The notes under the pieces are model-generated. The model saw only the letters and a list, made by a program, of their open reading frames with translations. It was not told the origin of the DNA and did not search any database. The translations under genes and the position numbers were made by a program. Below are positions 52,586 to 61,653 of a stretch of DNA of 64,000 nucleotides, in pieces (the stretch's first letter is position 1; every line of letters starts with the position of its first letter). The DNA comes from an uncultured Pelagibacteraceae bacterium (lineage in GTDB: Bacteria > Pseudomonadota > Alphaproteobacteria > Pelagibacterales > Pelagibacteraceae), in assembly GCA_902555535.1 (NCBI GenBank), contig CACDTB010000001.1, positions 1 to 64,000 on the forward strand, in the 5' to 3' direction.

Positions 52586-54637
52586 ATGAATAATAAAACA
52601 AATTATGAATATCTATTGTCAGATTTAAGCTCTTTAAAAGGCGTAGGTGAAAAAACTAAAAGTTTATTAAAAAAGAAAAATATAAATAATTTGTTTGATT
52701 TATTATGGAAACTTCCAAAATCTTATACTGATAGAAGCTTATCAGTTAAAATCAAGGATTTAAAAATTGGCGAAACTCAAACAGTAACAATAGTTCCGCA
52801 AAAATATAACTTTCCCAGAGTAAGGAAATTACCAAACAGAGTTTTATGTAATGACGAAACCGGTGAAATAGATTGTGTTTTTTTTAATAGTTATGAGGGT
52901 TATGTTAAAAAAATATTACCTTTAGGTAAAGAAATTACTGTTAGTGGTAAGATAGGTCATTTCAGAAATAAATATCAAATTACAAATCCAAAATATATAT
53001 CTGAGGATTCTGCTTTAATTAAAAAAACTCATAATAAATATTCATTAACGGAGGGAATTACTGAAAAAATATATAATAAAATAATAAATCAAATTATTGA
53101 AAATTTACCTGACTTTAAAGAGTGGCACTCAGAATATATTTTGTCTAAATTTCAAAATATAAGCTGGAATAATTCAATCAAAGAATTACATAGAGCTGAA
53201 AATATTGGAAATTTTAAGTCAAATTTTTATCAAAGACTTGCCTTTGATGAAATATTTTCAACATTTCTAGTCAATTCGGAAATAAGAAAAAAAATAAGAA
53301 AAATTAAAAAAAGAAGTAAGATAATTAATCTTAATAAACAAAAATCAATAATAAATAAATTAGATTTTTCACTTACAAAAGATCAGATTAAATCACTTAA
53401 TGAAATAAACAAAGATTTAAGTTCTTCAAATAAAATGTTTAGACTTTTACAAGGTGACGTTGGCAGCGGAAAAACAATTGTTTCACTTTTGGCATCAATT
53501 AATACTATAAATTCTGGTTTCCAAGTTGCATTTATGGCACCTACAGAAATTCTTGCGAGACAACATTTTACACTAGCAAAAAAAATATTTCCTACCAATA
53601 TTAATATAGAGTTAATATCTGGAAAATCTGAATACAAAGTAAAAAAAATAATACTTCGAAAACTAGAAAATAATCAGATCAATATTATTTTTGGAACACA
53701 TGCGATTTTTCAAAAAAAAGTAATTTTTAAAAAATTGGGGTTAATAATTATAGATGAACAACATAAATTTGGAGTAAATCAAAGAAAGAGATTATCAGAC
53801 AAAGGTGGACCAAATTGCGATGTTCTCTTAATGACGGCAACACCTATACCACGAACTTTAACAATGACGATTTATGGTGATATGGATGTTTCAATAATTC
53901 GTGAAAAACCTAAAAGAAGAAAACCAATTAAGACTTATAGTAAATTAGAAGTTAAAATAGAAGATGTTTTAAAATTTATCAAAAAAGAAATCAAACTTGG
54001 TAACCAAATTTTTTGGGTTTGTCCTTTAATTGAAGAGTCAAAAAAATTAGACCATTCATCAGCTGTAAAAAAATTTGAATATTTAAAGCAAAAATTTCCT
54101 AACGAAGTATGCTTACTTCATGGAAAAACCGATATTACAGAAAAAAATGAGATACTTAACAATTTTTTAAAAAATAAATTTAAAATTTTAGTTTCAACGA
54201 CTATTATTGAGGTAGGCATCGATTTTCCCAATGCGAATGTAATAGTAATTGAAAATGCAAATAAATTTGGATTGTCTCAACTTCATCAATTAAGGGGGAG
54301 AGTTGGTCGTGGAGATAAAGATTCAACTTGTATTCTATTGTTCAAATCCAATTTGAGTGAAAATGCTAAAAAAAGAATTAAAATTTTAAAAGAAACAAAT
54401 GATGGTTTTTTAATATCTGAAGAAGATATGAAATTAAGAGGTTTTGGAGATATTTTGGGTTTTAAACAAAGTGGAATTAAAAATTTCAAATTAGCAGATC
54501 CAATTCATAATAGTGATCTTTTTTTATTGGCTGAGAAAGAAATGAGAAGAATTGAAAATTCTAATGAGGATATAAGAAAATTTAAACCTTTAATAAAACT
54601 ATATGATAGAGCAGATATAATTAATGATATTGCTTAG
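52586..54637 (+). CDS. recG: ATP-dependent DNA helicase RecG
   Basis: The start is taken at ATG 52586 (683 aa); a TTG two codons earlier is also in frame. An N-terminal wedge/OB domain (KGVGEKTKSLLKKKN, VKIKDLKIGETQTV) precedes the helicase: LLQGDVGSGKT, MAPTEILARQHF, the DEQH box IIDEQHKFG, LMTATPIPRT, TTIIEVGIDFPNANV and LHQLRGRVGRG. RecG reverses stalled forks and branched DNA. Its end overlaps the convergent DUF502 gene by 4 bp. Confidence 0.96.
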   Translation: MNNKTNYEYLLSDLSSLKGVGEKTKSLLKKKNINNLFDLLWKLPKSYTDRSLSVKIKDLKIGETQTVTIVPQKYNFPRVRKLPNRVLCNDETGEIDCVFFNSYEGYVKKILPLGKEITVSGKIGHFRNKYQITNPKYISEDSALIKKTHNKYSLTEGITEKIYNKIINQIIENLPDFKEWHSEYILSKFQNISWNNSIKELHRAENIGNFKSNFYQRLAFDEIFSTFLVNSEIRKKIRKIKKRSKIINLNKQKSIINKLDFSLTKDQIKSLNEINKDLSSSNKMFRLLQGDVGSGKTIVSLLASINTINSGFQVAFMAPTEILARQHFTLAKKIFPTNINIELISGKSEYKVKKIILRKLENNQINIIFGTHAIFQKKVIFKKLGLIIIDEQHKFGVNQRKRLSDKGGPNCDVLLMTATPIPRTLTMTIYGDMDVSIIREKPKRRKPIKTYSKLEVKIEDVLKFIKKEIKLGNQIFWVCPLIEESKKLDHSSAVKKFEYLKQKFPNEVCLLHGKTDITEKNEILNNFLKNKFKILVSTTIIEVGIDFPNANVIVIENANKFGLSQLHQLRGRVGRGDKDSTCILLFKSNLSENAKKRIKILKETNDGFLISEEDMKLRGFGDILGFKQSGIKNFKLADPIHNSDLFLLAEKEMRRIENSNEDIRKFKPLIKLYDRADIINDIA

Positions 54638-55251
54638 GACTTTTTAGTAGATGTGCCCGCCGAAACTATAAACTTAGATGCTTCCTCAAAAGACATATTT
54701 AAAAATATAACGTCTTCTATTGGGAACATTAATAAAAAACCACTAGTTGGATTTGGTGTGGTTGGAACAAATACATTAATTAAATTCTTGCCAGTTTTTT
54801 GTGCCATTTCACCTTTATTTTCTTTTGTAGCAAAACCAACGGCCCAAACCCCTTTTCTTGGATATTCAATTAACACGACACTCCTTTTTTTATCATCTGT
54901 TTTTGAAAACGTTTCAGTCATTTGAACAACCGCAGAATAGACTGTTCTTAAAAATGGAATTCTTTTAAATAAATCGTCAATTAATTTAAGAATTCTTCTT
55001 CCAAAAAAAGATAAAGAAAGTCCTCCAACAATTGTTATAAGTAGAATTGAAATAATAATTTCAACCCCAGGAATATTAAAAGGTAAATAGCTATTTGGAT
55101 TAATGTTTTTTGGAATTAAATTTGATGAAATACCAATTAAAATCTTAGTAAGATACAAAGTAAAGCCAATTGGTATTAATACAACAACACCAGTAATAAA
55201 ATAATTTCTTAAAGTTAATGAAAATGATTTTTTTGAGCCTTTTTTTGCCAT
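54634..55251 (-). CDS. DUF502 family membrane protein
   Basis: This 205-aa protein has two to three membrane helices: NYFITGVVVLIPIGFTLYL and GVEIIISILLITIVGGLSLSFFG. The conserved part is RIPFLRTVYSAVVQMTETFS and VFVPTTPNPTSGFLLMFP, which is the DUF502 signature. Its function is unknown. It overlaps recG by 4 bp on the opposite strand. Confidence 0.9.
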   Translation of the reverse strand: MAKKGSKKSFSLTLRNYFITGVVVLIPIGFTLYLTKILIGISSNLIPKNINPNSYLPFNIPGVEIIISILLITIVGGLSLSFFGRRILKLIDDLFKRIPFLRTVYSAVVQMTETFSKTDDKKRSVVLIEYPRKGVWAVGFATKENKGEMAQKTGKNLINVFVPTTPNPTSGFLLMFPIEDVIFLNMSFEEASKFIVSAGTSTKKS

Positions 55252-55259
55252 ATTTAGAA

Positions 55260-55337
55260 TTAATTATAACTTGCGTATAACACAAAAACAATTGCAATGG
55301 TAAATAATACAATTAAAATTTTGTTATTAAGATTCAT
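55260..55337 (-). CDS. Possible 25-aa single-helix microprotein
   Basis: By hand translation the minus strand reads MNLNNKILIVLFTIAIVFVL followed by YASYN and a TAA stop. It would be a single membrane helix with a basic/polar N-terminus, ending 8 bp before the DUF502 start. No clear Shine-Dalgarno sequence is seen, and a short hydrophobic ORF can arise by chance in AT-rich DNA. Listed because this genome seldom leaves such gaps empty. Confidence 0.35.
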   Translation of the reverse strand: MNLNNKILIVLFTIAIVFVLYASYN

Positions 55338-55367
55338 GTGAATCACTAATATCAATTTTAAATAGAT

Positions 55368-56195
55368 ATGGATAGAAGAAAATTTTTAACTTATGTAGGT
55401 TGTGGTTGTGGAAGTCTACTTTTACACTCTTGTTCTAGTGCACCTATTACTGATAGAAAACAATTAAAAATTATTCCTGAAGCGAAGTTAAATGCTCAAG
55501 CTGCTCAAATTTATGAAAAAATTAAAGAAAAAGAGAAGATGAGTGATGATGTTAAAACATTAAATGAGATTAAAGAAATTGGAAAAAAAATGGAAGATTC
55601 TATTAGTGAATATTTTTATAGAGTAAATTTAAAAGATCCAACTTCCAATTTTAATTGGGAGTATATTTTAATTGATAATAAAAAAATGAGAAATGCTTGG
55701 TGTATGCCTGGAGGTAAGATTGCAGTTTATACAGGAATATTAGATGTTACTAAAAATACAAATGGTTTAGCTGCAGTAATGGGTCATGAAGTTGCTCATG
55801 CAGTGGCTAAACATTCAGTTGAAAGAGCTAGCAGAGGTGTGTTGTTAAATACTGGAGCAAGAATAATAGATATTGCAAGTGGTGGTGTTCTATCTGATAT
55901 TAATAGGACTACAGGCATGAATACAGTTGGCTTACTAGCTCAACTGGGTATTATGAATCCGTTTAATAGAAAACAAGAAAGTGAAGCAGATTATTTAGGT
56001 ATGATTTTTTCATCATTGTCTGGATATGATATTAGAGAAACAGTAAAAATATGGGAACGAATGAAAGAATTTAACAAAGGTAAAGAGCCACCACAATTTA
56101 TGAGCACTCATCCTTCCTCAGATACGCGTATAAGACAATTGAATGAATGGATGAACGAAGTAATTTTAGATTATCCACCAATTGCATTAAATTAA
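55368..56195 (+). CDS. M48 family metallopeptidase, Tat-like lipoprotein
   Basis: This 275-aa protein begins DRRKFLTYVGCGCGSLLLHSC, a Tat-type RR motif with a lipobox-like Cys 22. Zn motif: VMGHEVAHAVAKHS (HExxH) and the third ligand in QESEADYLGM. The family includes outer-membrane-associated BepA and Loi-type proteases. PQFMSTHPSSDTRIRQL is the conserved C-terminal region. A role in outer-membrane protein quality control is plausible. Confidence 0.92.
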   Translation: MDRRKFLTYVGCGCGSLLLHSCSSAPITDRKQLKIIPEAKLNAQAAQIYEKIKEKEKMSDDVKTLNEIKEIGKKMEDSISEYFYRVNLKDPTSNFNWEYILIDNKKMRNAWCMPGGKIAVYTGILDVTKNTNGLAAVMGHEVAHAVAKHSVERASRGVLLNTGARIIDIASGGVLSDINRTTGMNTVGLLAQLGIMNPFNRKQESEADYLGMIFSSLSGYDIRETVKIWERMKEFNKGKEPPQFMSTHPSSDTRIRQLNEWMNEVILDYPPIALN

Positions 56196-56204
56196 TAGAA
56201 TAAA

Positions 56205-56280
<76 letters not shown>

Positions 56281-56364
56281 CCAAATTATTCAAATTGAAT
56301 AGTTGTTATATATAGAATTATTATTTTTTTTCAAATGTCAATTTTAACTAAATCTATACACCTA

Positions 56365-57477
56365 CTACAACTTATCTATGTATTTATCGTGAAATTGATC
56401 AAAAGTACCCTCATTAATATTTTTTCTAATCGAGGCCATTAATTCTTGATAAAAATTAATATTATGAAGTGTTAATAACATTGAAGCTAGAATTTCATTT
56501 GTATTAAATAAGTGATTTAGATAATTTTTTGAATACTTATTCAAATTTAGATTGTCGCAATCAGGGTCGAGCGGTGTGTTGTCATTTTGGTATTTATTAT
56601 TTTTAATATTGATTCTTCCTTGCCAAGTAAATGCCAAACCTGTTCTTCCTGATCTTGTGGGAAGAACACAATCAAACATATCAATACCTCTTTTTACAGA
56701 ACCCAATATATCAGAAGGAGTTCCTACACCCATCAAGTAATGAGGTTTTTCGTTTGGTAAAAATTCTTTAATATCATCTAAAACTGTAAACATCTCATTT
56801 TGAGATTCTCCTACAGCTAAACCTCCCATAGCATATCCATCAAATCCAATATTTATAAGTCCTTTTAAAGACCTAAGCCTTAAATCTTTAAACAAACCTC
56901 CTTGAACAATACCAAACAATGCTTTGTGTGGATTATTTCCAAATGCTTTTTTAGATCTTTCTGCCCAATATAGTGAAAGATCCATTGATTTTTTTATTAA
57001 TTCATAATCATTTGTTTTTTTTGGACACTCATCCATAATCATAACAATATCAGAATTTAATCCTAATTGAATTCGTATACTCTCTTCTGGTGTGAGATAA
57101 AATTTCTTTCCATCAACATGTGAATTAAATATTGCACCTTTTTCTCGATCTATTTTGTTTAATTTTGAAAGTGACATCACTTGAAAACCGCCTGAGTCTG
57201 TTAAGATTGGCAAATCACAGTTCATAAATTTATGCAAACCACCTGCATTCTGTACTCTGTCTACACCAGGTCTAATCATCAAATGATACGTGTTAGATAA
57301 AATTATTTGTGATCCAGTTTTTTTTATATCATCTATAGTACAAGCTTTAACAGTAGCCTGTGTACCAACAGGCATAAAAGCAGGAGTATTTATATTTCCA
57401 CGATGTGTTTCAATTAATCCACATCTAGCGAACTTATCTTTATTTAAAACATTAAAGGCAAATCTTTTTAATGCCAT
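56365..57477 (-). CDS. tgt: Queuine tRNA-ribosyltransferase, zinc site altered
   Basis: This 370-aa enzyme puts preQ1 at position 34 of GUN tRNAs. The substrate site ILTDSGGFQVMSL (D94), the nucleophile D269 in DMFDCVLPTRSGRTG, and VQGGLFKDLR are all conserved. The zinc box, normally C-x-C-x2-C with a distal His, here reads DCDNLNLNKYS: C307 and H338 remain, but the other two Cys are N309 and L312. Whether zinc is bound is doubtful. It lies 6 bp downstream of the cyclophilin gene on the minus strand. Confidence 0.95.
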   Translation of the reverse strand: MALKRFAFNVLNKDKFARCGLIETHRGNINTPAFMPVGTQATVKACTIDDIKKTGSQIILSNTYHLMIRPGVDRVQNAGGLHKFMNCDLPILTDSGGFQVMSLSKLNKIDREKGAIFNSHVDGKKFYLTPEESIRIQLGLNSDIVMIMDECPKKTNDYELIKKSMDLSLYWAERSKKAFGNNPHKALFGIVQGGLFKDLRLRSLKGLINIGFDGYAMGGLAVGESQNEMFTVLDDIKEFLPNEKPHYLMGVGTPSDILGSVKRGIDMFDCVLPTRSGRTGLAFTWQGRINIKNNKYQNDNTPLDPDCDNLNLNKYSKNYLNHLFNTNEILASMLLTLHNINFYQELMASIRKNINEGTFDQFHDKYIDKL

Positions 57478-57483
57478 TAAAAG

Positions 57484-58044
57484 TTATTTAGATTTAAAGC
57501 TAATAATTTTATCTGGATCTGTTACAGCTCCGTTATTACTTTCATCACCCCTTTTGATCATATCAACAAACTCCATACCCTCTAAAACCTTACCAAAAAC
57601 AGTGTACTGCCTATCTAAGAATGGTGCAGGTTTAAAACAAATAAAGAACTGACTATTTGCACTATTTGGATCAGAAGATCTCGCCATAGATAATGTTCCT
57701 CTGTCATGAGGCAGACTATTAAATTCTTGATTTAAATCAGGTAAATCTGATCCACCCATACCAGCTCTTCTTAAATCAAAATCTTTAGACTCTGAATTAC
57801 CAAATTTCACATCACCAGTTTGAGCCATAAATCCATCGATAACTCTATGAAAAACAACATTGTCGTATTTTCCACTATTAGCAAGTTCTTTAATTCTTTT
57901 CACATGATTTGGAGCTACATCTTCATATAACTCAATTTTTACGTCACCATCTTTTAATTTTAATATCATAATATTCTCCTTGGCTATTGATTGATTGGTA
58001 ATTAAAAAAAGTAAAATAATTATTTTAATAACAAATTTATTCAT
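57484..58044 (-). CDS. Peptidyl-prolyl cis-trans isomerase, cyclophilin type, exported
   Basis: This 186-aa protein has a signal peptide (1-21, ending SIAKE). Cyclophilin motifs are VVFHRVIDGFMAQTGD (active-site Arg), NSANSQFFICFKPAPFLDRQYTVFG. Trp of the classical cyclophilin A site is replaced by Phe (PFLD), common in bacterial forms. It assists periplasmic folding. It overlaps coaD by 8 bp and is followed after 6 bp by tgt. Confidence 0.94.
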   Translation of the reverse strand: MNKFVIKIIILLFLITNQSIAKENIMILKLKDGDVKIELYEDVAPNHVKRIKELANSGKYDNVVFHRVIDGFMAQTGDVKFGNSESKDFDLRRAGMGGSDLPDLNQEFNSLPHDRGTLSMARSSDPNSANSQFFICFKPAPFLDRQYTVFGKVLEGMEFVDMIKRGDESNNGAVTDPDKIISFKSK

Positions 58045-58531
58045 ATTTATTTTTTAAAGATTTGATTGTACTTTTGGTAGTGAATTTTCTTATATCACCA
58101 TTTAATTTAACAATTTCTTTTACAAATCGTGAAGAAATTATTTGATTTTCAACATCAGACATTAAAAAAATTGTTTCAATGTTATTGTTAAGTTTTCTAT
58201 TCATTCCAGCTAATTGAAATTCGTATTCAAAGTCAGAAACAGCTCTTAAACCTCTTAAAATAACATTCGATTTATATCTTTTACAAAGGTCAGTAGTTAG
58301 AGAGTCAAATGAAACTACTTTTATTTTTTTTTTATTTAATTTTAGATCCTTAAATAAAGCTTTATTAACTATTTCTATTCTTTCATCAGAACTGAATAGA
58401 TAATTTTTGTTTCCTTCGTCAGAAACAGCAACAATAATTTTATCAAATAATTTTAGTGCTTTTTTAATTACATCAATATGACCAAATGTAATTGGATCAA
58501 AAGTTCCTGGATAGACAGCTATTTTATTCAT
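58037..58531 (-). CDS. coaD: Phosphopantetheine adenylyltransferase
   Basis: This 164-aa enzyme of CoA synthesis has AVYPGTFDPITFGHIDVIKKA (HxGH-like TxGH motif), VILRGLRAVSDFEYEFQLAGMN and ISSRFVKEIVKLNGD, the latter the ISS..VKE motif. It adds AMP to 4'-phosphopantetheine. It shares one base with the gyrA stop and overlaps the cyclophilin start. The order gyrA-coaD is typical for alphaproteobacteria. Confidence 0.97.
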   Translation of the reverse strand: MNKIAVYPGTFDPITFGHIDVIKKALKLFDKIIVAVSDEGNKNYLFSSDERIEIVNKALFKDLKLNKKKIKVVSFDSLTTDLCKRYKSNVILRGLRAVSDFEYEFQLAGMNRKLNNNIETIFLMSDVENQIISSRFVKEIVKLNGDIRKFTTKSTIKSLKNKYE

Positions 58532-61110
58532 TAAATTAAATTATCATCGATCTTGATTGAAGAAACTACTTTCTCCTCACCAGATAACTTTATTATTCTT
58601 ACTCCTTGAGTGTTTCGACCTGCTGTACGAATTTCTTTAACAGCAACTCTTATAACTCTTCCTTTATTAGTAGATATTAAAATTTCATCACCTTCAAATA
58701 CTGGAAATGAGGATGTAATATTTCCGTTTCTTGGAGAGTTTATTATTCCAATTATTCCTTTACCACCCCTGTTAGTAACTCTATAATCAGAATGTGAAGT
58801 TTTCTTTCCATATCCATTTTCACTTATTGATAAAACAAATTTTTCTTTTGCTTTTATCTCGGATTTTTCATCTTTAGATTTGCTTCCATTTTTACTCAAT
58901 TTATCATTATCAATTACTGATAAAGATACTATTTGATCATTAGGTGCTAGTTCTAAACCCTTTATTCCTTTAGAGGATCTACCTTTAAAAACTCTAAGTT
59001 TCTTAGCTTCAAATCTTATACATTTGCCAAATTTTGTACTTAAAATTACATCTTGATCATCTTTACAAATTTTAACGCCAACAATTTTATCATTATTATC
59101 TAGTTTCATTGCAATTTTACCTGATGCATTAATAGATGAGAAATCATCTAAACTATTTTTTCTTACTTTTCCTTGTGCTGTAGCAAAAATTATTTGATAA
59201 TTTTTCAAATCATTTTCATTTTCAGGCATTGGCATAATTGAACTTATGACTTGGTGACTCTTTAATGGTAAAATATTAAATAATGATTTTCCTTTAGAAG
59301 AGGATGAACCTTCAGGAATTTTCCATGCTTTAATCTTGTAAACTAACCCTTCAGTAGAAAAGAAAAGGACTGAAGTATGAGTATTTACAGATAGTGTTTG
59401 AGCAACAGAGTCTTGATCTCTTGTTGTAATGCCTGATTTACCCTTTCCTCCTCTCTTTTGTTTTTTTACACCATCTAATGAACCTCTTTTTATATATCCT
59501 TGCAATGTAACTGTAATTATTACTGATTGTTTTTGAATAGTTTCCTCAATGTCATAGTTCAAAACTGCATCTATAATTTTAGTCCTTCTTGGAACTGCAA
59601 ATTTTTCTTTAATATTTTTAAGTTCTTCACTTATTACTTTTAAGAGTTCTTTTTTTGAAGAAATAATCTTTTTATATTTGGAAATTAATTCTGCTAATTT
59701 TTTAATTTCAACTTCAATCTCATTTATTCCTAGAGCAGTTAATTTTTGAAGTCTTAACTCTAAAATAGCTAATACTTGAGGTTCTGATAAAGAATATAGG
59801 TTTTTACCTTTTTTACCTTCAACCAATGATATTAATTTTTGTGATTTATTAATTTTCCACTTTGTTTTTAAAATTGAAGATTTTGCATCATCTGGTGTTT
59901 TTGATGAACGAATTATTTTTATTATTTTATCTAAATTTTCTACTGATACAGATAATCCAATTAATATATGTGCACGTTCTTCAGCTTTTTGAAGATCAAA
60001 CTTTGTTTTCTTAATTACTACATCTTCTCTAAAAGTTAAAAAATTTGATAAGAATTCCTTTAAAGAACAAGTTTTTGGTTTTCCATCAACAATCGCTAAT
60101 GTATTAAAACCAAAAGAACTTTCAATTTGAGTATTTTTATAAAGTTGTCTTTTGATTGTTTCAGGTTCTACTCCATTCCTTAGATCGATAGCAACTCTAA
60201 TACCTTCTCTATTTGACTCATCCCTGATATCTTTTATTCCCTCAATTTTCTTTTCTCTAACTAATTGGGCAATCCTTTCATTTAGAACAGATTTGTTAAC
60301 TTGATATGGTATAGAAGTTATAACTAATCTTTCTCGACCATTTTTTTGTTGTTCAATTGAAATTTCACCTCTAATTTTAAATGATCCTCTTCCATTGTTG
60401 TACCCTTGTTTTATCATATCTTTACCAATTATTACCCCTCCTGTTGGGAAATCTGGTCCTGGTATATATTTCATTAATTCTTTAATTTTAATGTCTTTAT
60501 TTTCAATTAATGCCAAAGTTCCATCAATAATTTCACTTAAATTGTGTGGAGGAATACTTGTTGCCATACCAACAGCAATACCTCCTGCTCCATTCACTAA
60601 TAAATTTGGAAATTGTGCCGGTAAAACACTGGGTTCTTTCTCTGTTTCATCATAATTACTTTTGAATGAAATTGTATTTTTTTCAATATCATCAATTAAA
60701 AATTGAGAAACTTTTGATAAACGAGTTTCTGTATACCTCATTGCTGCTGCAGGATCACCATCTATAGATCCAAAATTTCCTTGACCTTGTACTAAAGGTA
60801 AACTCATAGAAAATTCTTGCACCATTCTAACTAAAGCATCATAAACAGATTGATCACCATGAGGATGATATTTACCAATTACATCCCCAACTATTCTTGC
60901 AGATTTTCTAAATTGTTTTGACCAATCGTAACCACCTTTATACATTGCGTATAAAATTCTTCTATGAACAGGTTTTAATCCGTCTCTAACATCTGGAAGA
61001 GCACGACTTACAATTACACTCATCGCATAAGAAAGATATGATGAGCTCATCTCATCATGCATTGAGATTAATTTTATATTTTTTTCTTTAAACTCTTCAG
61101 TATTTTTCAT
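58531..61110 (-). CDS. gyrA: DNA gyrase subunit A
   Basis: This 859-aa subunit has the catalytic tyrosine Y126 in [11 protein letters not shown]. The quinolone pocket reads [14 protein letters not shown]87 here corresponds to E. coli S83, and D91 to D87. The C-terminal beta-pinwheel (about 510-859) keeps the gyrase-box form [10 protein letters not shown], which distinguishes it from ParC. A lysine-rich insert, [20 protein letters not shown], lies between blades. It introduces negative supercoils with GyrB. It is followed by coaD; ssb is 5 bp upstream. Confidence 0.97.
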   Translation of the reverse strand: MKNTEEFKEKNIKLISMHDEMSSSYLSYAMSVIVSRALPDVRDGLKPVHRRILYAMYKGGYDWSKQFRKSARIVGDVIGKYHPHGDQSVYDALVRMVQEFSMSLPLVQGQGNFGSIDGDPAAAMRYTETRLSKVSQFLIDDIEKNTISFKSNYDETEKEPSVLPAQFPNLLVNGAGGIAVGMATSIPPHNLSEIIDGTLALIENKDIKIKELMKYIPGPDFPTGGVIIGKDMIKQGYNNGRGSFKIRGEISIEQQKNGRERLVITSIPYQVNKSVLNERIAQLVREKKIEGIKDIRDESNREGIRVAIDLRNGVEPETIKRQLYKNTQIESSFGFNTLAIVDGKPKTCSLKEFLSNFLTFREDVVIKKTKFDLQKAEERAHILIGLSVSVENLDKIIKIIRSSKTPDDAKSSILKTKWKINKSQKLISLVEGKKGKNLYSLSEPQVLAILELRLQKLTALGINEIEVEIKKLAELISKYKKIISSKKELLKVISEELKNIKEKFAVPRRTKIIDAVLNYDIEETIQKQSVIITVTLQGYIKRGSLDGVKKQKRGGKGKSGITTRDQDSVAQTLSVNTHTSVLFFSTEGLVYKIKAWKIPEGSSSSKGKSLFNILPLKSHQVISSIMPMPENENDLKNYQIIFATAQGKVRKNSLDDFSSINASGKIAMKLDNNDKIVGVKICKDDQDVILSTKFGKCIRFEAKKLRVFKGRSSKGIKGLELAPNDQIVSLSVIDNDKLSKNGSKSKDEKSEIKAKEKFVLSISENGYGKKTSHSDYRVTNRGGKGIIGIINSPRNGNITSSFPVFEGDEILISTNKGRVIRVAVKEIRTAGRNTQGVRIIKLSGEEKVVSSIKIDDNLI

Positions 61111-61115
61111 AGAAA

Positions 61116-61565
61116 TTAAAATGGAATTTCATCATCCATATCTGACACTTGAGATGAATCCTCAATATTGTTTTGTTGAGTTGTGTCATTTTGAATTCCA
61201 CCACCTGAATTACCCCCACCCAACATTGTAAGTGAAGAATTATACCCTTGTATAACTATTTCAGTTGAGTATTTATCTTGGCCTGATTGTTCATCTTTCC
61301 ATTTTCTTGTTGTAAGTTGCCCCTCAACATAAACTTGAGCACCTTTTTTTAAATATTGTTGAACAACATTTACTAAACCTTCGTTAAATACAACTACACG
61401 GTGCCACTCAGTTTTTTCTTTTCTTTCACCTGTGTTTTTATCTTTCCAGGATTGACTAGTTGCAAGGCTTAATCTAGCAACACTTTTACCATTCACCATT
61501 TGCTTAATTTCGGGATCTGCGCCCAAACGACCAATTAATAATACTTTATTTAAACTTCCAGCCAT
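61116..61565 (-). CDS. ssb: Single-stranded DNA-binding protein
   Basis: This 149-aa protein has an OB fold ([50 protein letters not shown]), a Gly/Gln/Asn linker, and the acidic tail DMDDEIPF, which binds partner proteins such as RecO and RecG. It is upstream of gyrA and divergent from uvrA, with 88 bp between. The ssb-uvrA divergence is typical for proteobacteria. Confidence 0.97.
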   Translation of the reverse strand: MAGSLNKVLLIGRLGADPEIKQMVNGKSVARLSLATSQSWKDKNTGERKEKTEWHRVVVFNEGLVNVVQQYLKKGAQVYVEGQLTTRKWKDEQSGQDKYSTEIVIQGYNSSLTMLGGGNSGGGIQNDTTQQNNIEDSSQVSDMDDEIPF

Positions 61566-61653
61566 AATATTTAATATTTGTTAAATTAGTTAATTAGAAT
61601 TATATCACAATTCTTCTGAATATTAATTTTATTAACTCAAAGCAACTAAAATT

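Noticed and set aside
60395-60655. Plus-strand open frame inside gyrA
   Set aside because: Shadow of the conserved GyrA reading frame; no family match and no start signal.
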